Shown here in pieces: positions 1 through 10,908 of a stretch of 64,000 bases of DNA. The translations under genes and the position numbers were made by a program. Below the pieces are notes generated by a model. That model searched no databases, was not told where the DNA came from, and worked only from the letters and a program-made list of their open reading frames with translations. Every line of letters starts with the position of its first letter. The stretch's first letter is position 1. Where the stretch lies: NCBI GenBank assembly GCA_006384855.1, contig VCJN01003415.1:91075-155074 (forward strand), in the 5' to 3' direction. The DNA is from Tetraselmis striata (taxonomy: Eukaryota; Chlorophyta; Chlorodendrophyceae; Chlorodendrales; Chlorodendraceae).

Positions 1-285
1 TGATAAGATGGCGCGAGAGCGGCACTTCCTAAAATTCCCGAACTGTAGCCACTCGTTGAAGCGTGCGGCTAAGTTGCGCCGCAAGGCCGCCTTATCACAA
101 GCAGCAGCAACAGGGGCGGCAGCAGCAGCAGCAACAACAACAGGGGCGGCAGCAGGAGTAGCTGCAGCCGTCGGAAACGGCCCGCCGGCGCCGGTCTCGG
201 ACGACGGCGGCTCGAAGGTGGACGATGTGATGGGCGTGGGGGAGGACCCCGTTGGCGAAGACGGTATGGACATCGACGCGCCTGC

Positions 286-2073
286 GTGGCCGCCGGCGGG
301 CGTGGAACCCGCGATGAGGGCGTGATATGGAAAGGCGATTCCGGCGACTTCTACATGAAGGTCATCGCCAAGAAGTTCCGGGGGGTATGGCACTACGGCG
401 TGATAACCGGCGTCGTTACCGAGTGGGTGTTGGAGGACTACGGCGGGGCGACCCAGTGGCGCGCTGTTTTCGAGGACGGGGGCATTGTGGGCCTTCTGCG
501 TTCAGAGGTGAGTGGGCCCGGCCTGCGTGCTGGTGGCACCACTCAACTGCGGTTGTATGGAATCACACGCACCCGCCCGGTCGGCGTGGCAGGTTGTGGA
601 GGCTATGGCGGCTGCCCAGGAGCACCCCCCTGTGGATGCGGACGGGGAGGCTCGCTTGGTAACCGTCCATGAAGGCGATGACTTGTCCAGTGAATCACGC
701 ACCTTGCCCGGCGTGCGGTCAACACAACCCGGCTGGCGGAGGCCAAGCAGGACACTGGCTGCCATGGCGTGTGCCATGTGCATGTGGTCCGGGGCTATGT
801 CAGCATGGTCAACCTCTTCCCCCTCGCGCCGTTCCACCTGTTTTTTTTTGGCTTGGGAAGGGACTTCTGGAGGAAATTTGTCACCGTGCAGGGCCACATT
901 GGATTCCGAGCTATGAAGCAGGAAGACCGGCGCCAGGCTTTAGTCCCGATACCCAGCAACTTTGAACGCGGGTTGCGCCCTTCGTTTGCAGTGTCCAAGA
1001 ATCGAAAGGTAAACCCCTCCCCCCCCCCCCCCCCCCCGGGCGTGGGCGTGGGCGTGGGCGTGACGGCATTCCCCTCCATGACTGCAGGGTCAGGCAAGGT
1101 GACGGTGCAGCCCGGCTGGGTCATGGAGGACTGCTTGCACCACATGGAAACGTTTTCCATTCTTAACGCCGGTCCGCTCCTCGAGGAGGCCCGGGTGAAG
1201 GCGATCATGCCCGAGAAGGAGCTCGCGTCCCCAGCGGTGGTGCGTTCGGTGTCACGACTGGCGGTGCTTGGGCACATGTACAAGCGCCTGCAAGGAGCTG
1301 CGTGGTTCGTCACGCGGTGGGGGTTGCAGAATGTGGTGACGGAGGAGGACGGCCCCGAGCGCAAGGCGCAGGTGGACGCGCTCACTAGGGAGGGGAGGAC
1401 TCGATACCCAGCGCGGCGCCAAGGCGCGGCGGCCGGGGCAGCGCGGCGCCAAGGCGCGGCGGCCGGGGCAGCGCGGCGCCAACGTGCGGCGGCCGGGGCA
1501 GCGCGGCGCCAAGGCGCGGCGGCCGGGGCAGCGCGGCGCCAACGCGCGGCGGCCGGGGCAGCGCGGCGCCAAGGCGCGGCGGCCGGGGCAGCGCGGCGCC
1601 AAGGCGCGGCGGCCGGGGCAGCGCGGCGCCAACGTGCGGCGGCCGGGGCAGCGCGGCGCCAAGGCGCGGCGGCCGGGGCAGCGCGGCGCCAAGGCGCGGC
1701 GGCCGGGGCAGCGCGGCGCCAAGGCGCGGCGGCCGGGGCAGCGCGGCGCCAAGGCGCGGCGGCCGGGGCAGCGCGGCGCCAAGGCGCGGCGGCCGGGGCA
1801 GCGCGGCGCCAAGGCGCGGCGGCCGGGGCAGCGCGGCGCCAAGACAGCGCATACAGCGGAATCGGCGGAAAGGGATGCATTACAAGTTGTGGACGGCAGG
1901 CGCTGAAAACTATGCGGTCATGCCGCAACAACCCCAGCAATGGCTTCTGGATACCTCTGATCTGGCTGGCGGCGGCGGGCTGCGGGATGCAGGGCCGCAT
2001 GACTGAGGTGGCGGTGCTGGTGAGCCCGGAGAGTCTGCATGCGGCGGAGGCGGCAGAGCCGCATAGGCACTAG
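286..2073 (+). CDS. Unrecognised multi-exon gene with Tudor-like segment
   Basis: I do not recognise this gene, but four open segments join with matching splice phase: a segment ending at 507, then 593-658, 751-1008 and 1111 onward. The introns 508-592, 659-750 and 1009-1110 run GTGAGT/GTAACC/GTAAAC to GCAG. The first segment (about 327-507) reads like a small Tudor/SH3-type barrel, with KVIAKKFRGVWHYGVITGVV followed by WRAVFEDGG, a pattern seen in chromatin-associated plant proteins. Later exons hold an aromatic stretch (FFFGLGRDFWRKF) and a helical part (EEARVKAIMPEKEL). The frame then enters a 30-bp minisatellite that would encode repeats of ARRQGAAAGA and stops at 2073; whether the repeat is translated is doubtful. 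The open frame at 8-325, with a real ATG, a basic start (MARERHFLKFPNCSHSLKR) and Ala-rich low complexity, may be an upstream exon. It could also be a transposon gene. Function unknown. Confidence 0.4.
1411..1843. repeat. 30-bp GC-rich minisatellite, 14 full copies
   Basis: Fourteen exact-length 30-bp units (gcgcggcgccaaggcgcggc plus ggccggggca) and a 13-bp partial copy run head to tail. Variation is confined to one short site: units 3 and 8 read aacgtg, unit 5 reads aacgcg and the others aaggcg. Because 30 is divisible by three and the unit has no stop in several frames, it creates long open frames on both strands; these are not evidence of coding. The near-identity of the units points to recent expansion. 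Confidence 0.97.
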
Positions 2074-2248
2074 ACAATGCTCTGAAGCGAGCCCCAATTG
2101 TCTGCCCAGCGCCTGCCCCAATGTAACGCACCAGCTTGGCAGCAATTGGCAGCTCTTTTGCCCCCCCTCCACCCCACAGACACACTACCAATACCAGTTT
2201 CTCATCCCGGCGGGCAGTTGATGCGTATACCCAGGCTTGTGCGTCCGC

Positions 2249-2752
2249 GGTGCGGGGGGGGGGGGGGGGGGGGGGGAATCACTATAGCTAAGCTAGTGAT
2301 GTGAGATATGAGTGCAGCAACAGATATTGTGCAAGATATAATACGATGGCATGCAAGCGGGTCCCCGCTCTTCCACAATCATTGGCCCTGCTCCCTCTTG
2401 CCCCGCCCCCGGTGCCCTTTAGCTGCTCTCAGCATCCCGAGTGGGATGGGCGGGGCAGCGGTTGCTACCGAGTGAGGCGTAGCATCGTTTGCAGTAGCAA
2501 CGCAGCCTTTCCGGTGTGACGCCGCCTGGATGTAACCCAGCAGTACGCGCAAAGTGCAAGTGCAAGCTGCTGATGGCGGGGATCCCGCGCGCGGGGGGGG
2601 GGGGGGGGGGGGGCAGCGGCTGTGGGATAGGCGGGGCAGCGGTTGCTACCGAGTGAGGCGTAGCATCGTTTGCAGTAGCAACGCAGCCTTTCCGGTTGCA
2701 TAGTGTGACACCGCTTGGATGTAACCCAGCAGTACGCGCAAAGTGCAAGTGT
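2249..2752. repeat. Poly-G tracts and a 120-bp direct duplication
   Basis: A poly-G run near 2250-2277 is followed by two direct copies of a roughly 120-bp segment, at about 2443-2562 and 2624-2751, separated by another poly-G run at about 2594-2613. Both copies carry gcggttgctaccgagtgagg followed by cgtagcatcgtttgcagtag, and end in cagtacgcgcaaagtgcaag. The second copy has a short insertion (tgcatagt). No gene is visible here. Confidence 0.85.
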
Positions 2753-2793
2753 TACACGTCCGTGTGCCCCACCCAATGACATTGCGCCCGACC

Positions 2794-3600
2794 TCACTGA
2801 CGGCATGTCTCGCTCTCCTTCAGCTCCTGGGCCGTCCGCCGCCTCACCCTGCGCACCCTACCAGCCGCGCGTGCCTTCTCGGAAGCCTCACACACGGCGG
2901 CGCGAGTCGCGTCGTGGAACGCGTCCCTGACATGGCGGAACTCCGCCCTCACCGTGGCCGTGGTCGGGCAGAGGACTGCCCGCTGATGGGTCGCCATGCA
3001 TGGGTACTTGGGGCCGCACAAAGCCGGGGTGCCGTCGCAGCAACACTCCCAGTCCGTCCGTTGGCCGCAGTCCACGCATGACGGGCGTCCGGCCAGGACA
3101 CGCACATGATAGTGCATGTGGCCGCCTCCCGCCACTGCTCGTAGTGCTCCGGTCAACATGGCGACGAGCAAGTCGGCATGTCCCGCAGGTGGCTGCGGGG
3201 CGGGTGGCGCGAGCGCAGCCTCGCTCGCCTCGACAACCCCCTCAGCCCGATCAGTCGCCTCGACCACGACCTCCTCCGCCTCCTGACGCGGCGCGCCAGG
3301 CGCATCATCGTCGCCTGGCAGGGCGTCCCCCCCCGCAACGGCGCCGTCGGCGGTGGCCGACGCCGTCGTGGCGGGGTGTTGTGAGGAGGTGGCCCTAGAC
3401 ATAGGTGGGGCCGGCACCGCCATGTGTTGCTCCACATGCGGTGCGGTTCCTGACGCGACAGCTCCGTCGCACCAGTACCGGCGCCGGCACCCCACGCCTG
3501 CTGGGATTACCACCAACCGGCATGTTTCCTTTGGGAGGCGGTTCATCCGCGTCGGAGGTGAGCGGCGGTGCCTGTGAGGGTGTGAATACTGCCCGGCCAT
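2794..3600 (-). CDS. Hypothetical Cys/His-rich protein, possibly transposon-derived
   Basis: An ATG-started open frame of 268 codons. The N-terminal two thirds are low complexity (Pro, Ala, Glu). The C-terminal third is more protein-like and has regularly spaced Cys/His residues: CVDCGQRTDWECCC, then ALCGPKYPCMATHQ, a likely zinc site of the form CxxC...CxC...C...H. That spacing recalls the cysteine-rich C-terminus of PiggyBac-type transposases, but no DDE catalytic part is visible, so this is only a suggestion. A basic tail (GRVRRVRRRTAQELKESE) follows. It could be a domesticated fragment, one exon of a longer gene, or an accidental frame in GC-rich DNA. Confidence 0.35.
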   Translation of the reverse strand: MAGQYSHPHRHRRSPPTRMNRLPKETCRLVVIPAGVGCRRRYWCDGAVASGTAPHVEQHMAVPAPPMSRATSSQHPATTASATADGAVAGGDALPGDDDAPGAPRQEAEEVVVEATDRAEGVVEASEAALAPPAPQPPAGHADLLVAMLTGALRAVAGGGHMHYHVRVLAGRPSCVDCGQRTDWECCCDGTPALCGPKYPCMATHQRAVLCPTTATVRAEFRHVRDAFHDATRAAVCEASEKARAAGRVRRVRRRTAQELKESETCRQ

Positions 3601-4410
3601 TAGGGCTCCCGCCGCCTGCCGCTCCGCCGACCCAAGCCGCGGCGTGTGCTGCGCCCCGCATAGTCGCCTCGAATATAATATACATGACGCGGGGACGGGG
3701 GGGGGGGGGGGGGGGATTCGTGCGTTTCGTATGTCGGCGGAAAGGCGTGCGAAGCTGCGGCTGGCGAAGGTGGTGGAAATAAGCGTGGCGGCGTCGGCGG
3801 CGTATTACCGTGCGTGCATGCGTGCGCAACCCCGCGGCAGCAAGCGCCGGACTCGGCGTGTGCCGGCGGCAGAGCTGCGAAGCCATGGACACGGTACGGG
3901 ATGCCAAGTTTGGCTAAGCAACTGCCGAGGCTGGCGGCTTAACCCCCATGTCCGGCGGTTAAGGGACGGAAAGTGCGTAGAAGTTGATCGGCAAAGCGGG
4001 CATATAAGCCTGGCTGTGCTAGGTTCCTATTAAGTAATGGCGGTTTGTGCTAAGTAATTCGTAGGGGTGGACCATGCAGCGCAGGTAGGGGGCGGTATAA
4101 ATGAGGCCGGGCACATATACTGCTCCACGAAACGACACTGTCGCACGTGTAGTTGAATAGACGCCCCCCCCCCCCCCCCCCCCCGCCGGGTCGGCCCGCC
4201 GGGTCGGCCCGCCGACCCGCCACGGCATGTAATATCTGTCATGCATCGCCGGGGTATGTGTGAGTGGATGCCCCGCCGCCACACACCCCCCCCCCCCACC
4301 CCCCCCCCCCCCCCCCCCATTTACACTTGTGCACTCATTAAGTTTGGGCTGGTTTCGGAGCAGTACATGTACGTATGTATATACATACAATGGAACGTAG
4401 GACCTGCGCG

Positions 4411-5572
4411 GAAAGAGGCGGGGCTGGCGGAGTGCGTTGGGGGTGCGTAGAGTAGCGTGTTGGTGAGATTCGGGGTGCATCGGACGCCGGATGCCCATCC
4501 ACCCAGCGTAAAAGACGCGTACGTAATATTCACACTATATATATTCACACGCAAATGTGTGAAAACCGGACATACCGTGCCGGATGGGTGGGAATACGGC
4601 GTCCGATGCAGCCAAAACCCCAGGGACACGCTATTCTATGCACCGCCAATGCACTCCGCCAGCACCGCCTCATTCTCTGTCGATTTCGAAAACGCCTTCA
4701 CATTATCCACCGCTAATTGCAATTGCCACCGTGTAATGTTGTCACGATGTGCGCACACAACAACACTTACTACCGGTTCCGACGCGGATGGAGGCGAGGC
4801 TTGCGGAGTGCGTTGGGGGTGCGTAGAGTAGCGTGCTGCAAATAATTGGGGTGCATCGGACGCCGGATGCCCATCCACCCGGCGTAAAAGACGCGTAATA
4901 TTCACACTTTATTAACACACAAATGTGTGAAAACCGGACATTCCGTGCCGGATGGGTGGGAATACGGCGTCCGATGCAGCCAAAACCCCAGCACCACGCT
5001 ATTCTATGCACCGCCAATGCACTCCGCCAGCACCGCCTCATTCTCTGTCGATTTCGAAAACGCCTTCACATTATCCACCGCTAATTGCAATTGCCACCGT
5101 GTAATATGTTGTCACGATGTGCGCACACAACAACACTTACTACCGGTTCCGACGCGGATGGAGGCGAGGCTTGCGGAGTGCGTTGGGGGTGCGTAGAGTA
5201 GCGTGCTGCAAATAATTGGGGTGCATCGGACGCCGGATGCCCATCCACCCGGCGTAAAAGACGCGTAATATTCACACTTTATTAACACACAAATGTGTAA
5301 AAACCGGACATTCCGTGCCGGATGGGTGGGAATACGGCGTCCGATGCAGCCAAAACCCCAGGGACACGCTATTCTATGCACCGCCAATGCACTCCGCCAG
5401 CACCGCCTCATTCTTTGTCGATTTCGAAAACGCCTTCACATTATCCACCGCTAATAATTGCAATTGCCACCGTGTAATGTTGTCACGATGTGCGCACACA
5501 ACAACACTTACTACCGGTTCCGACGCGGATGGAGGCGAGGCTTGCGGAGTGCACTGGCGGTGCACAGACTAG
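4411..5572. repeat. 370-bp tandem satellite made of long inverted repeats
   Basis: Three head-to-tail units of about 370 bp, with the shared sequence atgcccatccaccc starting at 4491, 4867 and 5237. Each unit is a palindrome: a left arm of about 95 bp (gcggagtgcgttgggggtgc ... gcatcggacgccggatgccc) is matched, inverted, by a right arm (gggtgggaatacggcgtccg ... gcaccgccaatgcactccgc) about 60 bp away. The spacer holds an AT-rich stretch with a second small palindrome around acacacaaatgtgtg. Another half arm closes the array at about 5528-5572. The many mirrored short open frames here come from the palindrome and are not genes. Confidence 0.9.
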
Positions 5573-6001
5573 CGGGAGACTAGATCCATTGTCGCTTATT
5601 TACAAGCACGGGCGGTGCTGCCAGACCTGATCGTCTACGGCCGATATAATATTCACACTAAATTAACATCGGTGCACACCGCCGCACACCGCCGCACACC
5701 GCCGCACACCGCTGCGCGCGCACATTCGTCGCACACATTATCCCGGATTCACTCGCCGTATCCATTACGCCGTGCTACTTCAACAATAAACATTGCGAAA
5801 TTACACCGACACAATGCCGCACCGACTAGCTCTTGACAATACGTGCATATAAATAGTAGTGGCGCGCTGCTCCTCGCCTCCGATGTGTCGTTGACTGCTG
5901 CGGAAGGCGGTCGTCGACTGGGTGTTAGTTTCTCCACCTCGGCCGCCCCCCCCCCCCCCCCCCCCCCCCCGCCCCCCCCCCCCTTCACCGCTCACAGCGC
6001 C
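5573..6001. other. No gene; short tandem repeat and poly-C
   Basis: Mostly unstructured sequence after the palindromic array. It contains a short run of caccgccgcacaccgccg units near 5678-5715 and poly-C blocks near 5947-5990. I see no supportable gene. Confidence 0.6.
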
Positions 6002-6363
6002 ATGGCCGACCTCGCCCCCCCGGGCAAACGTGGGCGGCGAGCCTTGTTGTCTCGCGTGTCCGCGCCGCCGGCATCGAGGAGGACGAGAAAGACATGAGGA
6101 AACGCGTGACAAGGTGGGCGCGCAACAAAACACTCCATCCTCCACATTAGCACGCACCCACTCGTGGCTAACTTGTGCCGCGCGCAGGTTCGTCCGGGAG
6201 CGCCGTTAAGGCCCACCTCAACGCCAAGGCTTCCACAGTGCCAGCGGCGCAACTCGTGGTGGCCGAGGAGGCCGCATCCTCAGCCGCTTAAAGGCGAAAC
6301 GATTGTGGCTTGTTGTGGGTGTCTGGGCACAGGGGGCGTCCCGACGCGAAGGTAAGGAAGCTC

Positions 6364-6597
6364 ATGGCGGCGTCGTCGACGGCACAGCCTCCCGGGGTGG
6401 TGAAGACACTGACGGATGACAAGAAGCGGAAGAGGCCAGTGAAGAAACGCCGAGGTAAGAAACTGACGGTCGCGGAGTCGGAGGCGGAGTCGGAGGCGCA
6501 GGCGGAGGCGGAGGCGGAGGCGGAGGCGGAGGCGGAGGCAGCGAGATCGTCGAAGCGGAGGGTCCCGCGGGCACGCAAGAACAAGAACAAGCAGTAG
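6364..6597 (+). CDS. Small Lys/Arg and Glu-Ala-rich hypothetical protein (last exon?)
   Basis: An ATG-started 77-codon open frame: a basic part (DDKKRKRPVKKRRGKK, which looks like a nuclear localisation signal), an AE repeat made by a hexanucleotide gaggcg/gaggcc run at about 6481-6540, and a basic end (KNKNKQ). It may be the 3' exon of a small nuclear-protein gene. Upstream there are open pieces with a possible ATG at 6002 (MADLAPPGKRGRRALL) and another after an acceptor at 6187, but I could not join them with consistent phase. Function unknown; composition alone gives weak support. Confidence 0.3.
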   Translation: MAASSTAQPPGVVKTLTDDKKRKRPVKKRRGKKLTVAESEAESEAQAEAEAEAEAEAEAARSSKRRVPRARKNKNKQ

Positions 6598-9018
6598 CCC
6601 CCGCCCCCTTACCCCCCCCCCCCCCCCCCCAGGCGGGAGCGGCTGGCGGCGAGGGGGGGCGGGGGGGGCGGGGCGGGCGTGGTCCCCCCGCCCCCGCACC
6701 CCCCCCCCCCCCCCCCCGGGCCACATCCCCCGATGGCAGCTGTCGCGAATATTGTAATTCAAACATTCTTCGGCAAACCGCTGCCTGCCCCCGCCCTCCC
6801 CCTCGCGAATATTTATGTAACGTGAGCACTCTTTGGCAAAACATGGCAGCCAAACCGCCCATCTGATGACCTTTGATCGGACGGCTGGCAGGCCCGTTCA
6901 GCAGTACTAGCTATAATGTACACAAAAATCCCCACTTTGGCCGAATAGTACGGCTGAGATTTGCGCTCCCATGTACTAATAGTCGTAGTTATCCACAGGA
7001 CCACTCTCCATCGTGCCCGGGTACCGGGTACCGGGTACTCGATACCCGGTACCGGCGTAATAAATATATCGCGTACTACCCGGTACTACACGGACAACCT
7101 TGTACCTTGTACGTCAGTGCCATGTAACGCTCCACCGGGCTGGTACGACTTCCTCAATGATGACAAAAAGGATTTATCGCCCGCCGGCAATAACGCCGGA
7201 TGTACTCGCACGTAACTGGATGGACGTGCCGCCACCAGCAGCAGCCTTCACGGATAAATAATAGTCGCTAGTAGTAGTGCTTCGTCACCTGTATGTCACA
7301 TCTGAATCTCACAGTGTCGGCGGGATGCCACGCCGGCGCTATCAAGTCTGTCTTGTGATCTAGTCAGCAGTCCTTATGAGATTATGTACTGAAGTTGAGC
7401 TATAGGGTTGTAACCCTAACTTGATCTCCTCACACATTCAAACTAGAATCTACAATTGCCGGTGACAGAATAGCCAGGTGTAATCAAACCTCTATTTTTA
7501 TACCAATAATATATGCTGACAAAACAGGCCAGCGAAAAAATCCACCGCTAAAAGCGCAGTCGTACTAGCGATCTCGCTAAAATGTCAACTTGGAAAAAGG
7601 TCAACACTCGCTAGCGAATAAAAGATCAACAGATCTCTAAAAGATTACCATTCGCTCATAAAAGATCAATAGAAATAAGCCGCCCTAAAGTAGCGGCCCG
7701 CATCCCGCACGAGGCCCGCATCCCCGCACATACCCGCCCGCCTGTATACCGGTGCTGGTACCTGTACTGGACATCTGGACGGAGCTCTGGCGGACGCTAT
7801 TTATCATTCATGCAGCATCACGGTCAGTTCCATACCATCCGCGACTGCTGTACAGGGTAGATATAAAACACATCAGAAACTAGTGCCGCGGACGCTAACT
7901 ACTCTCTGCACTCAGCGCGTGATCATTCCGTGATCGGAGCGCGGGATATGACCAGTGCTCGCATAGCGACTGACAGACCCGGCGGCGGGTAGTGCACTAC
8001 TGTATCTTGATGACAGACGTGACGTGGCGGGTACCCCCGGTATCCCAATAACCCATTATTACGGTGCAGGTACCACGGCAGGTGCATGCCTCGGTGCAGG
8101 AGATACTGCTTCTCGAAGCTTCTGGACGGAGAAACAGGACCGCCTACAGCAGATCGCAGTAGCTTGTGCGGCTCTCTTGGAGCCCTGTAGTACTGCTTTT
8201 TAGGGTTCAATTTGTTACTACTAGCGCTTTTCTTACTATCACCGCAACCGGTATCGGTATAAAGGTCTGTGTGTGGGCGCGACGCCGTCATTCTATTACC
8301 TGATGACGTCCGTGAATGATATACGAGTACTGTATCCATCCCGCCTCATGATGCCGGGCCCTGAATGACGTATACGAGTATGTACCGTATCCATCAAGCC
8401 TCGTGCGCCGGGTTGATCTTTTAGTACTGCTTGTAGCGGTGGATTTGTTGCGACCGGCCTTTCGTAATTCACACCAGTACTGGTACCGGTACAGTGGTAC
8501 ATGTCTGCAGATAATCGTAGGTAAAGTACCGCGGTATGTTGATACAGGTACCGGTGTACCAGTACTCGTAGTGGCCTTTACGGGCCCGTACTACTGGCCT
8601 TTTGTGATTCACACCAGTACTCGTGTCAATGTGATCGACAATAATCCTTGTACTCGCGCCAGTCGTACGGATATGAAGTGAGGCGACGAGACCGTAATAA
8701 CTACGAATCCGACGAGCACCCGCGTTTTTTTTTCTCGACAGGCGGCCTGGCCCAGTAGTTTCTACCGCGTCAGACGTTGCTTTCAGACCGTAAATTTCAT
8801 GAAGCAACATAAATTGTCCACGGCGTTCCCCACCGGCCGATGATACCGTGCGCGGCTTCGGCCGATGTCCCGGGGCGAACTTTACTTTACTTTACCGTGC
8901 GCGTCGTATGCCTGTGCCAAATAAACTGCTATAAGTACTACAGCACACCGAAATATATGAAAAATCGAAAAGCGGCCGAGCGATGGACCTTCAAGGCCGA
9001 TAAAATCTTAGGATACCG
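6598..9018. other. No intact gene; relic repeats
   Basis: Poly-C/poly-G tracts (6613-6720) are followed by AT-richer sequence. A diverged match to the end of the DIRS A repeat lies at 7432-7510 (gtgtaatcaaacctctat is shared with 23490, 28070 and 31170). At 7000-7060 there are ggtacc-rich direct and inverted repeats. At 8300-8700 short degenerate duplications occur: tacgag...gtatccatc twice, and attcacaccagtact twice. At 8860-8905 the motif cggcttcggccgatg followed by a tttactttac run recurs in the intron repeat at 39215. None of the open frames here looks protein-like. Confidence 0.55.
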
Positions 9019-9030
9019 TTTAGATCTGTC
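9019..9030. repeat. Left target-site duplication of the LINE
   Basis: tttagatctgtc; the same 12 bases recur at 10324-10335 directly after the LINE 3' end. Confidence 0.75.
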
Positions 9031-10323
9031 TATATTTTAGGATACCGTCGTCTGGCGATTTAGTGGCACACCCTCGGCCAGCAGCGACTGTTTCCCCCCA
9101 GAATCGCTGCCAGGTTCTACTGCTCCGCCCTCGGGTACGGGTTCGGGTACGACCTCCGATGATCAACCCACGACCATGGTTGTCCAACGCCACCTCAGCC
9201 GTGCGATTCGCTTGCGTGACTTCGTGGCCTTCGATCTCAGCTTCCAACGTACTGGTGCCGCGGCCTCGCGACTTGATACCCTGCGCATGTACCGCGCGTG
9301 CGGGCCGGGCTCCCTATCGCTTTTCCAGTCGGATCACGAGTCAGCCCGCAAGATTCCCCATGCTGCTTATTCGGCCGCCGCTGCGCGGGTACTGGGCCTT
9401 TGCCCGCGCGGAGGTTCCGCGCTTGCCACTTGCCATGGCCCCACATGTGGTATTGATCCCTTATGGCTTCGCTCTACGGATGGCTCGAACCGGAGCGCTA
9501 CGGATTTCATCGTGGATCATCTACCCATATGCCCCGTAGCGATCTACAAGCACCGCATGCATACCGCTTTGAAGAATCTGTGGGCATATGTGGCAATTGA
9601 TGCGGGGGCGGTGCTTGACCGGGACCGTTCGGGAGCCAGCGACTTGACCCTTGAGACGAGTGGGCTGCGCCCAGCGGACCGCTCGCGGCCGTCGGACTTG
9701 ACGCTGGCGGGGGGGGGGGGGGGGGCGTGCGATTACATGATCGACTTCGCGTGCGTGTCCTCGTCCACGACCCCCACTTGGAGCAACGACCCCCGCTGGT
9801 GCACCCCGGGAATCGCGGCGACCGAGGCGGAGCATGGTAGGTTGGCAGCGGACCGGGCGTCTTCCGCCCCAGTGCAGGGTGTTCACCGGTACTACCCTTT
9901 TGTGGTTGAGGACCGCGGCCGTCTCGGGAAGTCCGCTTTGGCGATGGTCGACATCTTCGCGGTGCTGTTGGCTGTGCGCAACTTCCCTAGCGGTCCTTCC
10001 GCCCCGACCTCATGCTTCCTTCGTGGTCAATCCGTTCCGGCACTTCGGAACTTTGTCGCCAGCCAACATGCTGAGTTCCGCCGTCACCTGTCGCGCACAC
10101 GGCGGGGGCTGTTGCAGCGGGTCTCGGCTTGCGTGCATGGTATCATGGGCGGCATTCTCTCTGCCGGTGTGCAGATGGCCAAGTCTGATGCGTGGGCTCG
10201 TGCCCGTTCTGCGTCATCTCATGTTACTGCTTCCACCTCGCGGTCGCCGTAGAGGCCCTTTCTGTTTGTCCCTTTTTTGGTGATTTCCTGATATCGCCTT
10301 CTGCTGCTAGCTCATGTAATTGT
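9031..10323 (+). mobile_element. 5'-truncated LINE (non-LTR retrotransposon) insertion
   Basis: The segment is bounded by a 12-bp direct repeat, tttagatctgtc, at 9019-9030 and 10324-10335, as expected of a target-site duplication from target-primed reverse transcription. The open frame at 9176-10252 resembles the C-terminal part of LINE ORF2 proteins. It has a Cys/His stretch (DHLPICPVAIYKHRMHTAL), an AG...RPADRSRPSDLTL region like restriction-like endonucleases, YYPFVVEDRGRLGKSAL, and a final RRGLLQRVSACVHGIMGGI. The reverse-transcriptase core is missing, so the copy is 5'-truncated. Its 3' end (ctagctcatgtaattgt) matches a second copy at 22390. No poly-A tail is present. The endonuclease assignment rests on family pattern only. 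Confidence 0.65.
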
Positions 10324-10335
10324 TTTAGATCTGTC
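10324..10335. repeat. Right target-site duplication of the LINE
   Basis: tttagatctgtc, a perfect copy of 9019-9030. Confidence 0.75.
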
Positions 10336-10908
10336 GTCCGGTTTTCGATGCTCCTCGTCCCGTTTTGATCCCCAGATATGTTCTTAACTTGTTTATGGGG
10401 TTTCCTCCTTTTCCCTAATCGCTTTTCGGTTACCGTGCTGCTCAATGGTACGGGATACTAGGCACCTGTCCTTGCGCCCTTTTTGGGTGCAACACGAGTA
10501 GACATAAAAGCAGCCATAACAGCTAAGCCTTCCATCTTCTAGTTTCGTTGCGTTTTTTCGCCCCCTTTCGTTACACGCAGCGATGAACTGTCTCGCAACA
10601 TGTTGCGAGCAAGGTCACCCCAAGTTGTTCAAGACCACACCCGGCTTGCCATCCCTGTGTGAAATTATCATCCGTACGACGTCCGTGCGTCACCATGCCA
10701 GATGGAGAAGAACCCGTCGTTGAGCCGACGCTCGAATCGCTACAAGTAGATGTATGTGAAGGCCCAATATACAATGTTGTGCGAGCTTGCAACGGCGTTG
10801 GCTCAATTGACGGCTTGTGATTGTAGTGTTGTTGGTGGAGACGGAGCACATGGCTCCGGTTCCGGGCAGCGCATCGCGTGACAGCCGATATGCAGCGGGG
10901 GAGCCGCA

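Noticed and set aside
795..2000. Long minus-strand open frames over the 30-bp repeat
   Set aside because: They arise because the repeat length is divisible by three and has no stops; sequence outside the repeat is not protein-like on this strand.
2794..3600. An intact PiggyBac transposase
   Set aside because: Only a Cys/His-rich tail is suggestive; no catalytic Asp triad or terminal inverted repeats were found.
4321..5565. Sets of mirrored 60-120-codon frames on both strands
   Set aside because: Produced by the palindromic satellite; each plus frame has a minus twin because the arms are inverted copies.
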